DNA of 64,000 nucleotides from Apiotrichum sp. Y4204 (lineage: Eukaryota; Basidiomycota; Tremellomycetes; Trichosporonales; Trichosporonaceae). The notes under the pieces are model-generated. The model saw only the letters and a list, made by a program, of their open reading frames with translations. It was not told the DNA's origin and did not search any database. Within the stretch, counting starts at the first letter, position 1, and each line of letters starts with the position of its first letter. Of this stretch, positions 20,797 through 32,208 are shown one piece after another. The position numbers and the translations under genes are program-made. The stretch covers positions 62,001 to 126,000 of the forward strand of contig JAMYHL010000031.1 of assembly GCA_025531455.1 (NCBI GenBank). The letters are read 5' to 3'.

Positions 20797-21940
20797 ATGC
20801 GGCTCTGCGCGCTCCCGCTTTTGGGCCTCTCGCTGCTCTCCACCGCGCTCGCCTCGGCGTCGGCGGAGCGCTGGGCCGCCGAGGCGGCCTCTTCGCCGGA
20901 CGGGATCCTGCGCCTCGACGCTGCGCGGTACGACGCGCTGCTGGCGGGCGACGACGGCGAGCGCGACTATGGCGTGACGGTGCAGCTTACGGCGATGGGC
21001 CCGCAATTCAAGTGCACGCCGTGCCACGAGTTTGCGCCGCTGTACACGACTGTTGCGCGCAGCTGGCGCCGCGTCAAGGACCGCGATGCGCGCGACGCAC
21101 ACTTTTTCGCATCCCTCGACTTTGCGGACGGACAGGAAATCTTCCACCGCCTCGGCCTCCAGAGCGCACCCACCGTCAACTACTACCCGCCGAATGCGGG
21201 CCCGCGCGGCGCGCCAAACAAGGCCATGCAAAACTACGACCTGAACCGCGCGTGAGTCGGGGTATATAGCTGTTTGGTATGTCTGGCTTGTTGTGCTCAC
21301 TCCCACAGCGGCCTCTCGATTGGCAACCTGCACATGTGGACGCGCCAGACGACCCCCGTCCAGTTTGACATTTACAAGCCCATGTCCCCGTGGCCGTTTG
21401 TGATTGCGCCGCTGGCGCTCGCGTCCTTTGCGATGTTTGTGTGGAGCGCGCGCAGCATCATTGTTCCGATCATCACGTCGCGTATCATCTGGGGCGCCGG
21501 GTCCATTGTCGCCATTCTCATCTTCACGACCGGCACCATGTGGGTCAAGATCAAGAATGCGCCGTACGTCCAGGCCGGGCGCGACGGGAGCATCAACTGG
21601 ATCGCCGGCGGGTACGGAAACCAGCTCGGTCTCGAGGGCCAGGTCATGGCCATGCTGTGTGAGTTGAAGAGAGAAGCACCGCAGGTGCCGCAGATTTGCC
21701 GTGTTGATATTGGAGCATCCTTGCTCGACTTGTCCGCGTTGTGCGTTCCAGTACTAACACCCAGACGGGTCGTGTGCGCTGTGCATGATTGTGCTGACCG
21801 TGCTCATCCCGGCGCAGGCGTCGCCGCTCAAGCAGCGCATCGGCACGCTGCTCTGGATCGGCATGCTTGTCGGCCTCTTCTCCGTCATCATCCGACTGTT
21901 CCGCCTCAAGAACGGCGGATACCCCTTCCAGCTGCTCTAA
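20797..21940 (+). CDS. OST3: Oligosaccharyltransferase subunit OST3/OST6 (thioredoxin-like oxidoreductase)
   Basis: Three exons (20797-21251, 21309-21658, 21765-21940) encode 326 residues, typical for the family. There is a cleavable signal peptide (MRLCALPLLGLSLLSTALASASA) and then an ER-lumenal thioredoxin-like domain with the redox motif C73TPC76 (QFKCTPCHEF). Four C-terminal membrane segments follow: FVIAPLALASFAMFVW, ITSRIIWGAGSIVAILIF, CALCMIVLTVLI and GTLLWIGMLVGLFSVII. The WVKIKNAPYV segment after TM2 is family-typical. The protein is a subunit of the ER N-glycosyl transferase, forming transient mixed disulfides with nascent chains to extend site use. It ends FRLKNGGYPFQLL. Confidence 0.9.
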
Positions 21941-24480
21941 AATGGGAAGAACCAATCGAGTGGAGCGGAGCGTATGTCCCGAGAGTCTGTGGCCGTCCGA
22001 TCCCACTTTTATCCCTCCGACGCCCGGGCTCCGCGCCGCAGGACACGACACGCGCACCTCCGAGGCGCACTCCTGCCTCCTCGCCGTCAACATCATCGTA
22101 GAGAAAACGCTTCGGCGCGTAGACATGTATCGCTGCAGAACGAGGGAATGGCGTGTGGCTCACCCTGTGACTAGGCACAGGGCGCTGAAGTTGCGTTGCA
22201 CTGACTGGGCTGTCACAGGACCATTGCGATAGTAGTCTCCTGACTTCTGATATTCTACATCATCACGACTGATGAAACTGAACGCCCAATAAAGTTGCAA
22301 CTTCTGTACGGGTAGTTATCTCCTTGGCTTCATGCAATGCGCCCGATCTTATCAGCTGCTCACGACCATGGGTTTTGTGGCTCAGAACTTGGAGCATGGC
22401 GTCGAGACCTAAATCCTAGCCCAATAACGGATACAAACAGCAATCATATCCTTGAACCAAGCAGCCTATGAGTGCTCACGCCGCTGCCTGCTGCCTGTGG
22501 GCTGCTGACTAGCCTCGCGCTGTGGGGCTCTGACGCGCGATCGCCCTCGACGTTCGACGCTCGACACTCGACGCTCGATGCCCAGCTGCAGACTGGGGAA
22601 TAAGGCGTGCCCTCCCTGGGGTGTCGACTGTTGGGCCGGTTTTCCGCAAAGTTCGGGCCCGCGCTACTTTCCAACGCCGGTGGCCTACCTCCACGTCGAA
22701 TTTTATCTGGATCTGCGATTCCATGTACAGGTTTCGCGAGGATCACGCGGAAATATGGGGATCCTGGGTCTTCGATTCGGCATGCATGGGCTCTCTCGCG
22801 TCTTGTGTGGCTCGATTGTTCTCTGTTCAACCGAGAGGCTGTGGTAAGGCCATTGCAAGACAAGCCTGCGAGGATGGCCATACCGGCAAGTGAGCATTGT
22901 TCCGCCGAGTTGATTCAATTTGACTCGACGGTGGCAGCCTATCTTCGAAGTCGCGTGGATCGCGATGACCAAATGGGAGGACGGGTGTGAATCATTTCAC
23001 CGTGACCAGATGCTCCAAGTGGCCTGGGTGAATGCAAGAACGACTTAGAGAGGAGGATAAGCTGTTTGCCCAGCCCGGCGAGATGCTTGAAACTACGGTA
23101 CCGCCGGCCTGCGGACCACAACCCCACCGCCGAGAGCGGCCAAACACATGTCAGGTCCGGCGCTGGCATCTCGGCGCATTCCAGCCTCATTCCCACCCAC
23201 GCCGTCGCACCCCGCCTCATAGGGCAGTGAGCCCGTGTCTTGGCTTCCAGCACGCTGCGTGGAGATCGGCGACGCACGCGCAACACAAAACAAGACATGT
23301 AGACCCGCAAGGCTGGTGGGAGCGTGAAAATCCAGCGCCAAGTGCTCGGTGCGCAGTGAGCGGTACTGAGAAAAGCTCGTGACGATGAATGAAAAACGAG
23401 CCGCAGACATACTGTACATGCCGCGGAATGGAATTTACTCCAGATCACACGCGTCAGACACCGTTGTACGGCATACGCGGCACGTTCACCAGGCCGGACG
23501 TCAGCTCCGTCGCCGGTAAACCGGCGGCGGGCCGGGCGGGCCGATGACGTCGGCTGCTGTGGGTTGCGGCCGCTGTGAGCTGTGGGCCTGTCCGACGACC
23601 GGTGGGCTCATCAGCCTCCTCGGCACCGGCTTCGGCTTCGGCTTCGACTTTGTACACTGACCCACATAGCTGAGCTTGGCGATCGGTGATCGGGGGGGGT
23701 CGAGGAACAGTTTAGATCCGCCAGATTTCGTTCACATGTCTGCCGTACAATCTCATCTCGTGTCCCTTGTGTTTGTCCCCGGCATTCCTCAACCACGACG
23801 ACAGCGGTGTTCTATCTGCGCATCTGGGGATCTGCTTCCGGCGGCATGTGCGGGATAACAGTGTGAAGTGGTCTACTACTCCGACGCATGTGATTCCCCC
23901 AGTAGTGTGAAGCTTGTTGGGTGTCGAGAAGGAGGCGGACGCGCTCCAGCGCGATACTTCACAGCCAGTACAGACAGTAGTCTCATGTCTCACGGCTCCG
24001 CAGCGCGCTGCTTCATCTGGAGGCGCACAGCATGCCGAGAGACATGTGCTGGGAACATGACGAGCCGGAGAGGAAGGCACACAGTTGGCTGGAAAGGAGC
24101 GGCTCGGCGAATGTCTCGGCATACTGGACTGGAACGGTGGACATGTGTCCAAACACAAAGAGAGTGTGAAGCACATGTCACACACTGTCCACATGTCCGC
24201 GGATCAAGTGCAGGATGGTCGTCGTCTTGGCGTCAACTCGAAGGCTGTCCTCCGAGCGGGCACGACACCGAGCGACCATGTCATCCTGCCGCTTCGCCGT
24301 CGCCGATGGCCGGATGCCGAGGCGACTCCCGCTCGCCTCGGGATAAACAGCGGCGATGTGTCTATGCGCTGACCAACACTACGTCTGCAGAATCAAGAGC
24401 TGAACGGTATAAATACAGACCCTCAGAGCACCGCTACCTTGCATCACGTCTCGCCCTCCTATCAATCTACCATCTCCACA
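21941..24480. other. 2.5-kb gene-poor region
   Basis: Between OST3 and the secreted lectin, both on the plus strand. It contains a short CTCGACG-type direct repeat run near 22548-22578 and the lectin promoter. Open frames are short and unsupported by splice signals or motifs. Confidence 0.5.
24408..24415 (+). promoter_or_regulatory. TATA box of the lectin gene
   Basis: TATAAATA, about 66 bp upstream of the start codon at 24481, consistent with a regulated, strongly expressed secreted-protein gene. Confidence 0.65.
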
Positions 24481-25162
24481 ATGCTCGCCCAGACCCTCGC
24501 CCTCACCGCACTCGCTGCCCTGGCCGCCGCCCAGGAGCCCGAGGCGCAGGACATCAACCTCGGCGTACAGATCCACCCGAACGGCAACCCCAACAAGTGT
24601 CTCGACATTGCCGGTGCCAACTTTGCCGACGGCACCGAGGTGCGCATGTGGGTTTCGTGTCACTTGCCATGATAATAGCCGCTTACCTGACCCCAGCTTT
24701 GACTGCAACAAGACGCCCGCGCAGAACTTTATCGTCAACCGCGGCGACGGCAAGGTGCGCGTCGCGGCGCACCCCCAGTTCTGCCTCGACGCCGGCGAGA
24801 GTACGTCCCCGTCCTGCGGTACAGAGTAGGCACTAACTCGCAGACCTCACCAACGGCGCAAAGGTCAAGATCTGGACGTGCTACGACGGCCTGCCCCAGC
24901 AGCAGTGGTTCTACACCGAGGACAACAAGCTCCAGGTCACGAACCGCGGTGAGTCTCGCAATCCACAATCCCACAGGTTTCCGGCTCCCTCAATGCTGAC
25001 ACCCCCGCAGGCCTCTGCCTCGACGCAACCGACGGCGACCTCGGCGGCAACGGCACGCCCAGCAAGCAGACCCAGGTGTGGCAGTGCGCCTCTGGCAACA
25101 CCAACCAGGTGTGGGCGGTCAACATCCCCAAGAAGCGCTCGCTCCGCTTCGAGCGCGACTAG
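24481..25162 (+). CDS. Secreted ricin-B-type (beta-trefoil) lectin-domain protein
   Basis: Four exons (24481-24647, 24697-24800, 24844-24948, 25011-25162) encode 175 residues. A signal peptide (MLAQTLALTALAALAAAQ) is followed by a single beta-trefoil carbohydrate-binding domain. It has the repeated pattern NKCLDIAG / QFCLDAGE / GLCLDATD, with each unit followed by an aromatic- and Cys-containing strand (IFDCNK, IWTCYDG, VWQCASG) and QxW motifs (QQQWFY, NQVWAV). This is the sugar-binding domain only; no catalytic chain or other domain is attached, so it is read as a secreted lectin that binds galactose-like or related glycans, in the medium or cell wall. Paired cysteines suggest three disulfides. 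The gene has a TATA box and is flanked upstream by 2.5 kb of non-coding DNA. Confidence 0.85.
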
Positions 25163-25704
25163 GCGTCAGAAACGCTGCCGCTTCCGCTGGCATCCGGACA
25201 TTTGTACACTTTGTGTTTATACGGAGCTCTGCGACGTTAGTATAGTACTTGATGAATCTGTTTTACGCGTCGTTTCGCTGTGCGATCCTCTCAGCGCAGT
25301 TCGCGTCAGAGAGTCAGAGAGGTCAGGTCTGATTTGTCGTTCACTTACTGCACGCCGCGGGACCGTCCCAAACCCTCTCCCACAGCATACTATCCCTACC
25401 TCTCGTACAAGGAATAAGGAACGTATATGAAACAAAGACATGCATGCACTTCGCCATCGCTCTTGTCCTGCTCGCCATCAAACGTCAGATACGTCATGCG
25501 AGAGTCGTGAACATCTCATTGTCACGTGATTAGCAATGATGTGTATTAAATTCTGTTTTTCCCGCCGCCCAAGATTTCAAGAGAGATTTCTGCAACAAAA
25601 GTGGAGGAGACGACGAGCTCGACACCGACATCAACGCCGAGAACCATCATCCTCACAACAGCCTCATCACCCTCTACATCACGACCACTCTCACCCCCGT
25701 CGGC
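25163..25704. other. Intergenic region, promoter of UTP15
   Basis: Holds the 3' end of the lectin transcript and the UTP15 promoter with an ATCACGTGAC element (reverse orientation) at 25521-25530. No gene is supported. Confidence 0.5.
25521..25530. promoter_or_regulatory. ATCACGTGAC E-box upstream of UTP15
   Basis: Reads GTCACGTGAT on the plus strand, the exact reverse complement of the shared 10-mer, 175 bp upstream of the UTP15 start. Confidence 0.5.
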
Positions 25705-27347
25705 ATGGAGTTCCACCCGCTGCAGGCGCTGCCATCGGCGCCGCGGGCATCAAGCTCGACGAATCCGCATTCGCGGCACTTCCACTCGTTCCGGCATCCG
25801 CTGTTCATCAAGCACGCCGCGCCGGTGACCCACATCCACTTCTCGCCGGCCAAGCCGCACCGGTACGCGGTGACGACGTCGACACGCGTGCTAGTGTACG
25901 CGCCGCGGACGGGCAAGGTTGTCAAGACAGTGACGCGGTTCAAGGACACGGCGCGCTGCGGCGAGTTCCGCAAGGACGGCAAGCTCATGGTCGCCGGCAG
26001 TGACGACGGCTTGCTGCAGGTGTTTGACGTCAACTCGCGCGCGGTCCTGCGTACGATGAAAGGGCATAACCAGCCGGTTCACGTCGCGCACTTTTCGCCG
26101 CACCTCCCGCAGGTGCTCTCCGGCTCTGACGACACGACGGTGAAGATTTGGGACGTCTCGACACAGGCCGAGGTGGCGACGCTCGCGGGCCACACGGACT
26201 ATGTGCGCGCGGCAGCGTTCGCCTCTCCGCATACAGTGTTGTCGTCGAGCTATGACAGCACCGTCAAGCTGTGGGACGTGCGTGCTCCGGAAACCCCGCA
26301 GATGACGCTGCGGCACGGCGGCGCCCCGGTCGAAGACGTTGCCGTGTTCCCTTCTGGCGGCGTCGCGTTGTCTGTTGGCGGACCGATCCTGCGCGTGTGG
26401 GATCTCGCAATGGGGCGCTGCGTGCGCGCACTCTCAAACCACCAGAAGACTGTTACTTCCATTGCGTTCGACGGATCCCGCGGCCGTGTGCTCACCGGCG
26501 GCCTCGACGCCATGGTCAAGGTGTACGATGTGGAGAAGTGGAATGTGGTGCACACGATGCGGTATCCTGCGCCGATTCTGTCGCTTGCAATCTCGCCAGA
26601 TGACACGCACATCGCGGCGGGTATGACGGACGGAACGCTGGCCGTGCGCCGGCGCGACGCGCGCGCATCCGAGGCCGCGGCGGAGGACGCTAAGCAGGCG
26701 GCGATCGCAGGCGGCAGCTACGACTTCTTTGCGGACATGGAGGCGGTCTTTGGCCGCGGGCACGTCAAGGCCAAGCGCGGCGACCTCGCGCCTGTCGTTG
26801 GCCCTGCGGATGAGTTCCGCGTCGAGACGCGCCGCCGCGAAAAGCTCCGCGAGTTTGACAAGTACCTCAAGGGATTCAAGTATGGTGCCGCGCTCAATGC
26901 CGCGTTGAAAAAGGTGAGTCCGCGTGAGATGGTACAGTCCGAGGTGAATGAACCCGTGCTCCCACCTCGATGCTCGCTGATCCTGGATCGCGCTGACACC
27001 AGACCGTCCGCCCGAGCACGACCTTTGCGCTCATCCACGAGCTTGTTCAACGGGATGCGCTGCGCGTGGCACTATCAGGCCGCGACGACGTGACGCTCGA
27101 GCCGGTGCTTTCCTTCCTTGTCCGGCACGTGACGGACCCGCGCTTTGGCGAGGCGGCCGCAGACGTCGCGACTGTTCTGCTCGACATCTACGCCGCCAAC
27201 CTGGGACACTCGCCGCTGGTGGACGAGCTGATCGCAAAGCTCGCGACCCGCGTGGACCGCGAGCTCGCGTTCCAGGCCGAGCTCGGCAAGCTGCGCGGCG
27301 CGCTCGACATGACGCTCGCACAGGCCGCCATGGCGCAGATGGCGTAG
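25705..27347 (+). CDS. UTP15: U3 snoRNA-associated protein 15 (WD40, SSU processome t-UTP)
   Basis: Two exons (25705-26913, 27003-27347) encode 517 residues. The first two-thirds is a WD40 beta-propeller with clear blades: VTHIHFSPAKPHRYAVT, FRKDGKLMVAGSDDGLLQVFD, PQVLSGSDDTTVKIWDV, TVLSSSYDSTVKLWDV, GRVLTGGLDAMVKVYDV and the DGTLAVRRRD blade. A linker with YDFFADMEAVFGRG and LREFDKYLKGFKYGAALNAA leads into the alpha-helical UTP15 C-terminal domain (LIHELVQRDALRVALSGRDD, then helices to the end), which assembles t-UTP/UtpA. The protein acts in the nucleolus in pre-18S rRNA transcription and processing. The intron falls at the boundary of the C-terminal domain. The gene converges with the DMAC1-like gene with only 125 bp between stops. 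Confidence 0.92.
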
Positions 27348-27472
27348 GAGAGATATAGATTGCATGACATGTACTATTAGGGCATTAGGAATGAGGGATG
27401 AGGGGTGATACTGATGCTGATGCGGATGGTGCGGGACTCGAATGCGATGGATGTGAAGGGAGCAGAGTGGGT

Positions 27473-27806
27473 TTAGATAAAGAGACGGCCGATTCCGAGC
27501 CCGATCATGGCTGCTGGTCAGACCCACCTTACCGACCAGAACTCACCGACACCGATAAACGCGCTGACCTTGCCCGCAATGAGCGGCGCGCCGGGCGGGC
27601 GCACGCGTGCAAACGCGCCCTGCTCCATGGCAGTGTACAGCGCGTAGCCGCCCGCACCCGTGAACGCCGCTGCGCCGGTGAGGCGGCATGCCCTGCGGTC
27701 AGCGGTGAAGTAAAAGGAGGACGTACATGCAGTCCTGTGGGCGCCGCCCTTCTGCCGCTGGGGTTGCAGCTGCTGGCTGTGTTGCTGCTGGCTGGGCTGT
27801 GGACAT
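27473..27806 (-). CDS. Small mitochondrial DMAC1/DUF4536-like protein
   Basis: Three exons on the minus strand (27806-27727, 27692-27547, 27513-27473) give only 88 residues. After a Pro/Ala/Gln-rich N-terminus comes the C26xxC29R motif (QDCMACRLTG), then a small hydrophobic hairpin: TGAAAFTGAGGYALYTAM and AGKVSAFIGVAAMIGLGIGRLF. The CxxCR-then-TM-hairpin layout and small size resemble DMAC1/TMEM261-type proteins (DUF4536), implicated in assembly of the distal membrane arm of complex I. The function is therefore inferred, with mitochondrial inner-membrane location probable. The gene is easily missed because no exon exceeds 150 nt. It is divergent from the eIF2B gamma gene across a ~300-bp shared promoter. 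Confidence 0.68.
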
Positions 27807-28107
27807 GATGAATGAAGAAGAGGAGAGTGTTGATGATGACGACTGACAAAGTGTCGTTGTCGTTGTGTCCTGGGTGGAACTTTTTTTTTGGCTGGCAAAA
27901 CTCGTTTTCACCCAGCGCGGTGATTTCGTCTTTGTTCTTTCGACTCAACATCATCCATCACCACCTCTTGCTCGTCACCACCACCATCGTTGCCGACGCA
28001 AAAGCATAGAATCGTAGAAAGAGTCACGACGCCCAGCGCCTGAACTCGACACGACACTCGACGCCAGTCTCACTGCATCCCCCCGTCCCCCACGCCTCCA
28101 CTCCGCG
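27807..28107. other. Shared divergent promoter (DMAC1-like / GCD1)
   Basis: About 300 bp between two divergent start codons. It contains an oligo-T run (27883-27891) and repeated TCATCA/CACCAC motifs, but no recognisable TATA box, as expected for housekeeping genes. Confidence 0.55.
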
Positions 28108-30019
28108 ATGGTCACAACCACCGCGCTCCCGTCCAACCTCGCGCTCGACCCCACGACGCTCCAGCGGCATGCGGTCGAGTCGCAGGACTTTTGTGCGGTC
28201 ATCCTGGTCGGAAATGGCGAGAAGTGAGTACAAGGCAGCTCGGGCGGGATAGTCCCGGATAGCGACACGTCCACTGACACCAGCCTCTACCCGTTCAACC
28301 AGGGCACCAACGTGCTTCCGAAGGCGCTCATGCCCGTCGGCAACGTCGCGATCATAAGCCTCGTCATGGACTGGGTGTTTGCCGCCGGCCTCACTGGTGA
28401 GTGAGGAGGTGGGCGCGAGCTGTACATGATGATTCGCATCACAGCTCGCGACGCACGTTATGCTCCTCGACTCACCTCAGATATTCTTATCATCGCGCCG
28501 CCGTCGAACGAGGCCGCGCTGTCTGAATACCTCCAGCAGTCGTACTCGTCTGCGTCGCACCCGCGCGCGCGCATCGCGCTCAAGACGTACTCTGACGCAG
28601 ACGACGACGATGACGACGACGAGAGCGACGAGCGCGCCGGCACTGCACGGTTGCTGAAGCGTTTCCGCTCGTTCATCAAAGCAAGTTGTGTCGTGTACCC
28701 TTCTCTGACCCCAGTCCGACTTTGTGCTCCTCCCATGCGACCTCTCGTTCCCGTCAACTCTCACTCTCGCGTCTATTCTCGACAAGCACCGGAGCACGCC
28801 GGACGCGGTCTGCACGTCGCTGCTGTATGAGGCGCCCGAGCCGGTGCGCGAGAACGAGGAGAAGCTGCTCGTCGGAACGGACCCGGACACGGACGAGCTC
28901 CTCCTCCTCCAAGGCCTCGACACGCTCGAGGATGATCTCGAGCTCCGGATGAGCCTCCTCGAGCAGCACCCGCGCCTCAAGCTCTCGACCCGCCTCCTCG
29001 ACGCGCACGTCTACGTCTTCCGCCGCACCGTCCTCGACCTCCTCGCGACACGCCGCTCAAAGGACCTCTCGTCCGTCCGCGAGCAGTTTGTGCCGTGGCT
29101 TGTCAAGGGCGCGTGGCAGCATGCTCTTGGGGAGCAGTGGACGCCGAGTGAGTGTAGCGGAGAGTGGAGAACGACCGTCCCAGACGGAGCTTTACTGTGG
29201 TTCTTTCTCTAACACCAGTTCTCTGCCCGCCACGGCACGATCCACTCGCGGGGGCGCTCTCGCGGTCGCTGTCCATGCCGTACGAGAAGGCACGCTCGCT
29301 TGCCCCGCAGACTACCCCTGGCTCCGTGGTCAGCGACCACACGCCGCTACCTGATGTGAACGGGCGATCCGCCGGCCAGTCACTCGCAGAGTTTAAGAGC
29401 GTACTGGCAAAGAAGAACAAGGCGAAGAAGACCGACGTGCCGTGGACGTGCCGCGTCATCATTGCCAAGCCCGTCTCGCCCCCGACACCCGATGTCGCAC
29501 CAAAGACCAAGGGGAAGCCCGCACCGGAGCCCGAGGCCGAGTACCTCGTGCGTGCCAACTCGCTGGCCGGCTACTGGGAGATCAACCGCCGCGTCGTGCG
29601 TGCCTTGGGGGCGGCGTACGCTGCGGCGGGTGGTGCGGCATCGGCACCGCCGGCTGCTGCCAGCGAGGAGATTGCGGCCTCTGCGCAGATCTCGCCCGAC
29701 AGCCTCGTCGGCGACGGCTCCCGCGTCGGTGACCGCGCAAGCATCAAGAAGTGCGTCGTCGGGCGGCACTGCAACATTGGGCGCGGGGCCAAGCTCACGG
29801 GCTGTGTGCTGTGGGACTGGGTGACGGTCGAGGACAATGCGCGCCTCGAGAATGTCATTCTGTGCGGCAACGTGCGCATCGGCGAAAAGGCAAACATCAA
29901 GGACTGCGAGTTTGGTCCTGGGTTCGAGGCAATGCCCGGTGGTGAGTGTGGACGTGTGTATCCGGCTGACGGCAGTGACACTCAAGGGCGAGCGCCTCAT
30001 CGCGGGGCAGGAGGCGTAG
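28108..30019 (+). CDS. GCD1: Translation initiation factor eIF2B subunit gamma
   Basis: Six exons (28108-28223, 28284-28396, 28481-28680, 28715-29147, 29219-29941, 29976-30019) encode 542 residues. The N-terminal nucleotidyltransferase-like domain contains FCAVILVGNGENLYPF, LPKALMPVGN, DILIIAPPS and SDFVLLPCDLS. The C-terminus is a left-handed beta-helix of hexapeptide repeats (VGDRASIKKCVVGRHCNIG, LENVILCGNVRIGEKANIKD). There is no C-terminal W2/HEAT domain, so it is gamma rather than epsilon. It belongs to the decameric guanine-exchange factor for eIF2 in the cytosol. An acidic insert (DADDDDDDDESDE) lies in the NT domain and a Ser/Lys-rich linker precedes the hexapeptides. The intron after exon 3 has a GC donor (AAA|GCAAGT, 34 nt); only that boundary closes the frame into SDFVLLPCD. 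Confidence 0.85.
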
Positions 30020-30133
30020 GTGTCACTAGTCATATATATGCATGCTATCGCGCAGCTGGGTGTCTGCTCTCAAGGAATGGCAAGATGACGGCTGATGACC
30101 GGGATAGCGAGGAGTCTATACACTGTCGGGGAG

Positions 30134-30946
30134 TTACTTCTTGACCGTGCGGTCCTTCTTCGCGGCCGCCTCACGCGCAGCCTCTGCGAGTGTGAGCCAA
30201 CCATCATTGGGTAATTCTCCACGCTTCCTAGACTCACCCTCCTGCTCGGCGATGCGCTGCGCGGCAGCGGCCTCGCGGCGCTTGCGGATCTCCTGGAGAC
30301 GCGCGAGGTCCGACTTGGCCTGGTCCGTCTTGCCCGCCGCCTGCAGCTTGGCGTACCGCTCGGCTGCGGCCTTCTTCTCAGCCGCCTCGCTGCGTGTTAG
30401 CATGGGACTGGGCAGAGTGGCGATAGATGGACGTTAGGTTGTGAGTTGATCGCCAGACGTAGTACACGCCTGGCTCTTGTCTCAAAGCCACCAGCTGTCG
30501 CTACGCTCCAGCAGACTCACCGCTCACGCCTGCTCGGACCGCGGGGGGCAGGGTTGATGTACTCTTCCTCCTCGCTCTCCTCCTCTTCCTCCTCGGCCGC
30601 CTTCTTCTTAGCAGCAGCCTCGGCCTGCTTCTTCTTGAGCGCCTTCCTCTCCGCGCGGGTCATGTTGTCCTCGTCCCCATCCTCGTCGACGGCAACCGTG
30701 TTTCCGAGCTTGAGGTTGAGCGCAGCCATCTCGGGCGCAAGCTTGTGCTCTACCTCCTCCTCCTCCTCTTCTTCAGAAGACTCCTCCTCAGAAGACGACT
30801 CGACGGGTGGCGCGAACCGCGGGTCGAGATCACGCGAGAACTGACGGCCGCCGCCGCGCGACACCTTGAACTTTCTGCTTTTAGCGAGGGGAAACTAAAG
30901 AAAAGACGTACCCGCGCCCACGGGATGAGGAGCCGCCGCGTGCCAT
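30134..30946 (-). CDS. PP28/PDAP1-family casein-kinase-substrate phosphoprotein
   Basis: Four exons (30946-30912, 30874-30521, 30389-30238, 30183-30134) encode 196 residues. The short first exon gives MARGGSSSRGRG, joined to KFKVSRGGGRQFSRDLDP. Next come acidic Ser/Glu stretches (SSSEEESSEEEEEEEV and a second EEEEEESEEEEYINP), the NPAPRGPSRRE segment and the highly charged helix EKKAAAERYAKLQAAGKTDQ leading to SDLARLQEIRKRREAAAAQR, which match the PP28 domain of 28-kDa heat- and acid-stable phosphoproteins. The SEEE clusters are good casein kinase 2 sites. The exact cellular role of the family is not settled; RNA- or translation-related roles are discussed. It converges with GCD1 (114 bp between stops). 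Confidence 0.82.
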
Positions 30947-32208
30947 TGTGGTGAGGTGAGATACGTGGATGGGGGTGGTGGGGGTGTGAAGGGTGGCAAA
31001 CAACAAGAAGGGAGACGAATGGGAGAGGAGGGATGTGGAAGAATGGAGTGTAGGAAAAGAAAAAAAAAAAAAGGTTGGTTAAAAGGCGGAAAAATCGGAG
31101 CACACGTGCAGATATCATGGCAACAAGAACAACGAACCCCCAAGAGCTATCCACTTGTTGCTTTCAGTTATGCATGTCCACGAAACGCTCGCCTTCTCAT
31201 ACTCTCGATGTAGACAAACGCTCATGCGTTCTTCATGTCGAGGTCGGCGGGATACGGACTGGGAGAGTTGGGACAATGGGCAGTCGACGGTTGGGGAACG
31301 TACAGGGCGGTGTCTGGGGACTCGAAAGAGACAGAAAGACAGGACTGCCACCTCTTCAGAAACTCGGGTTAGTCTTTCTGCACCCAGTGCTGGACAAGCT
31401 ACACACGGCACCGACCTTAATGAATGACCCGATCTGGACAGAGATGTATGCATGCATACTGCGTAGAGTGGACTGTCCCATGTATGTACAGGTGTGCAGG
31501 TCGCAGGGCGGCGGGAATGAGGGGGAGACGCGGGAGAGACAAGGGGTGGTGGGACTGGGACACGGAAATAGCCCTGTGGGACGGACACATCCCCCCCTTC
31601 GAAGCATCCCCCAGACGCCATCGTCGGCGTCGTCGTAGATTCTCTTTCTCTTTCTCTCTCTCTCTCCCCTCATCACTCATCACCTCGACGCTCCTCCGTC
31701 TCCATCTCCGCGCCCTCTCCCTCCCTCCTCACCCCGACGCTCCTTCGCAGCTGCCCCTCTCCCGTCTCCGCGGCGTCGCTGGCCGACACCTCGAACCCCT
31801 CGCGCTCGGATCGCTCGGACGTCTCCCAGTCGCATCTCAGTCTCTCCTTGACATATCCTCTCTTTGTCTCTCGCCCTCTTTCATCCCCTAACGACTGCTC
31901 TACTCCCTCGCTACATCGCATCCGCGCTGGCCGCGGTGATTAATACGCCCTCAGGACGACACACGACCCCAACGACCATTAGCAGCCATCCAGCCGCTAC
32001 TGCCATTGCATTCCTATTGCACTCCCCGCCTCTCTGACACCTTCTTGTGATCCCACAGTACACCATTCCCGGCGAGCGCTCGCTGCCTGTTGCGTCCCGG
32101 TGCCCTTGCAACATCCCGACTCATTAGACACACTTGACACCGACGGTAGAGCTGGCTCTACCATCCCCAACGCACAACTCTCCGCCCATCTTCCCCTCCT
32201 TACCCATC
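30947..32208. other. Divergent intergenic region / long leader of the Kch1-like gene
   Basis: Between divergent starts. It contains an oligo-A run (31060-31072), a TC-rich tract (31635-31680, TTCTCTTTCTC type) and further pyrimidine-rich DNA up to 31900, which probably belongs to the promoter or 5' untranslated region of the channel gene. No gene is supported. Confidence 0.5.

Noticed and set aside
23868..24836. 322-codon plus-strand frame before and over the lectin gene
   Set aside because: Overlaps the lectin exons out of frame and the TATA box; no recognisable motif.
24481..25162. Considering the ricin-B domain protein as a toxin
   Set aside because: Only the carbohydrate-binding beta-trefoil is present; no catalytic or pore-forming domain is encoded, so it is annotated simply as a secreted lectin.
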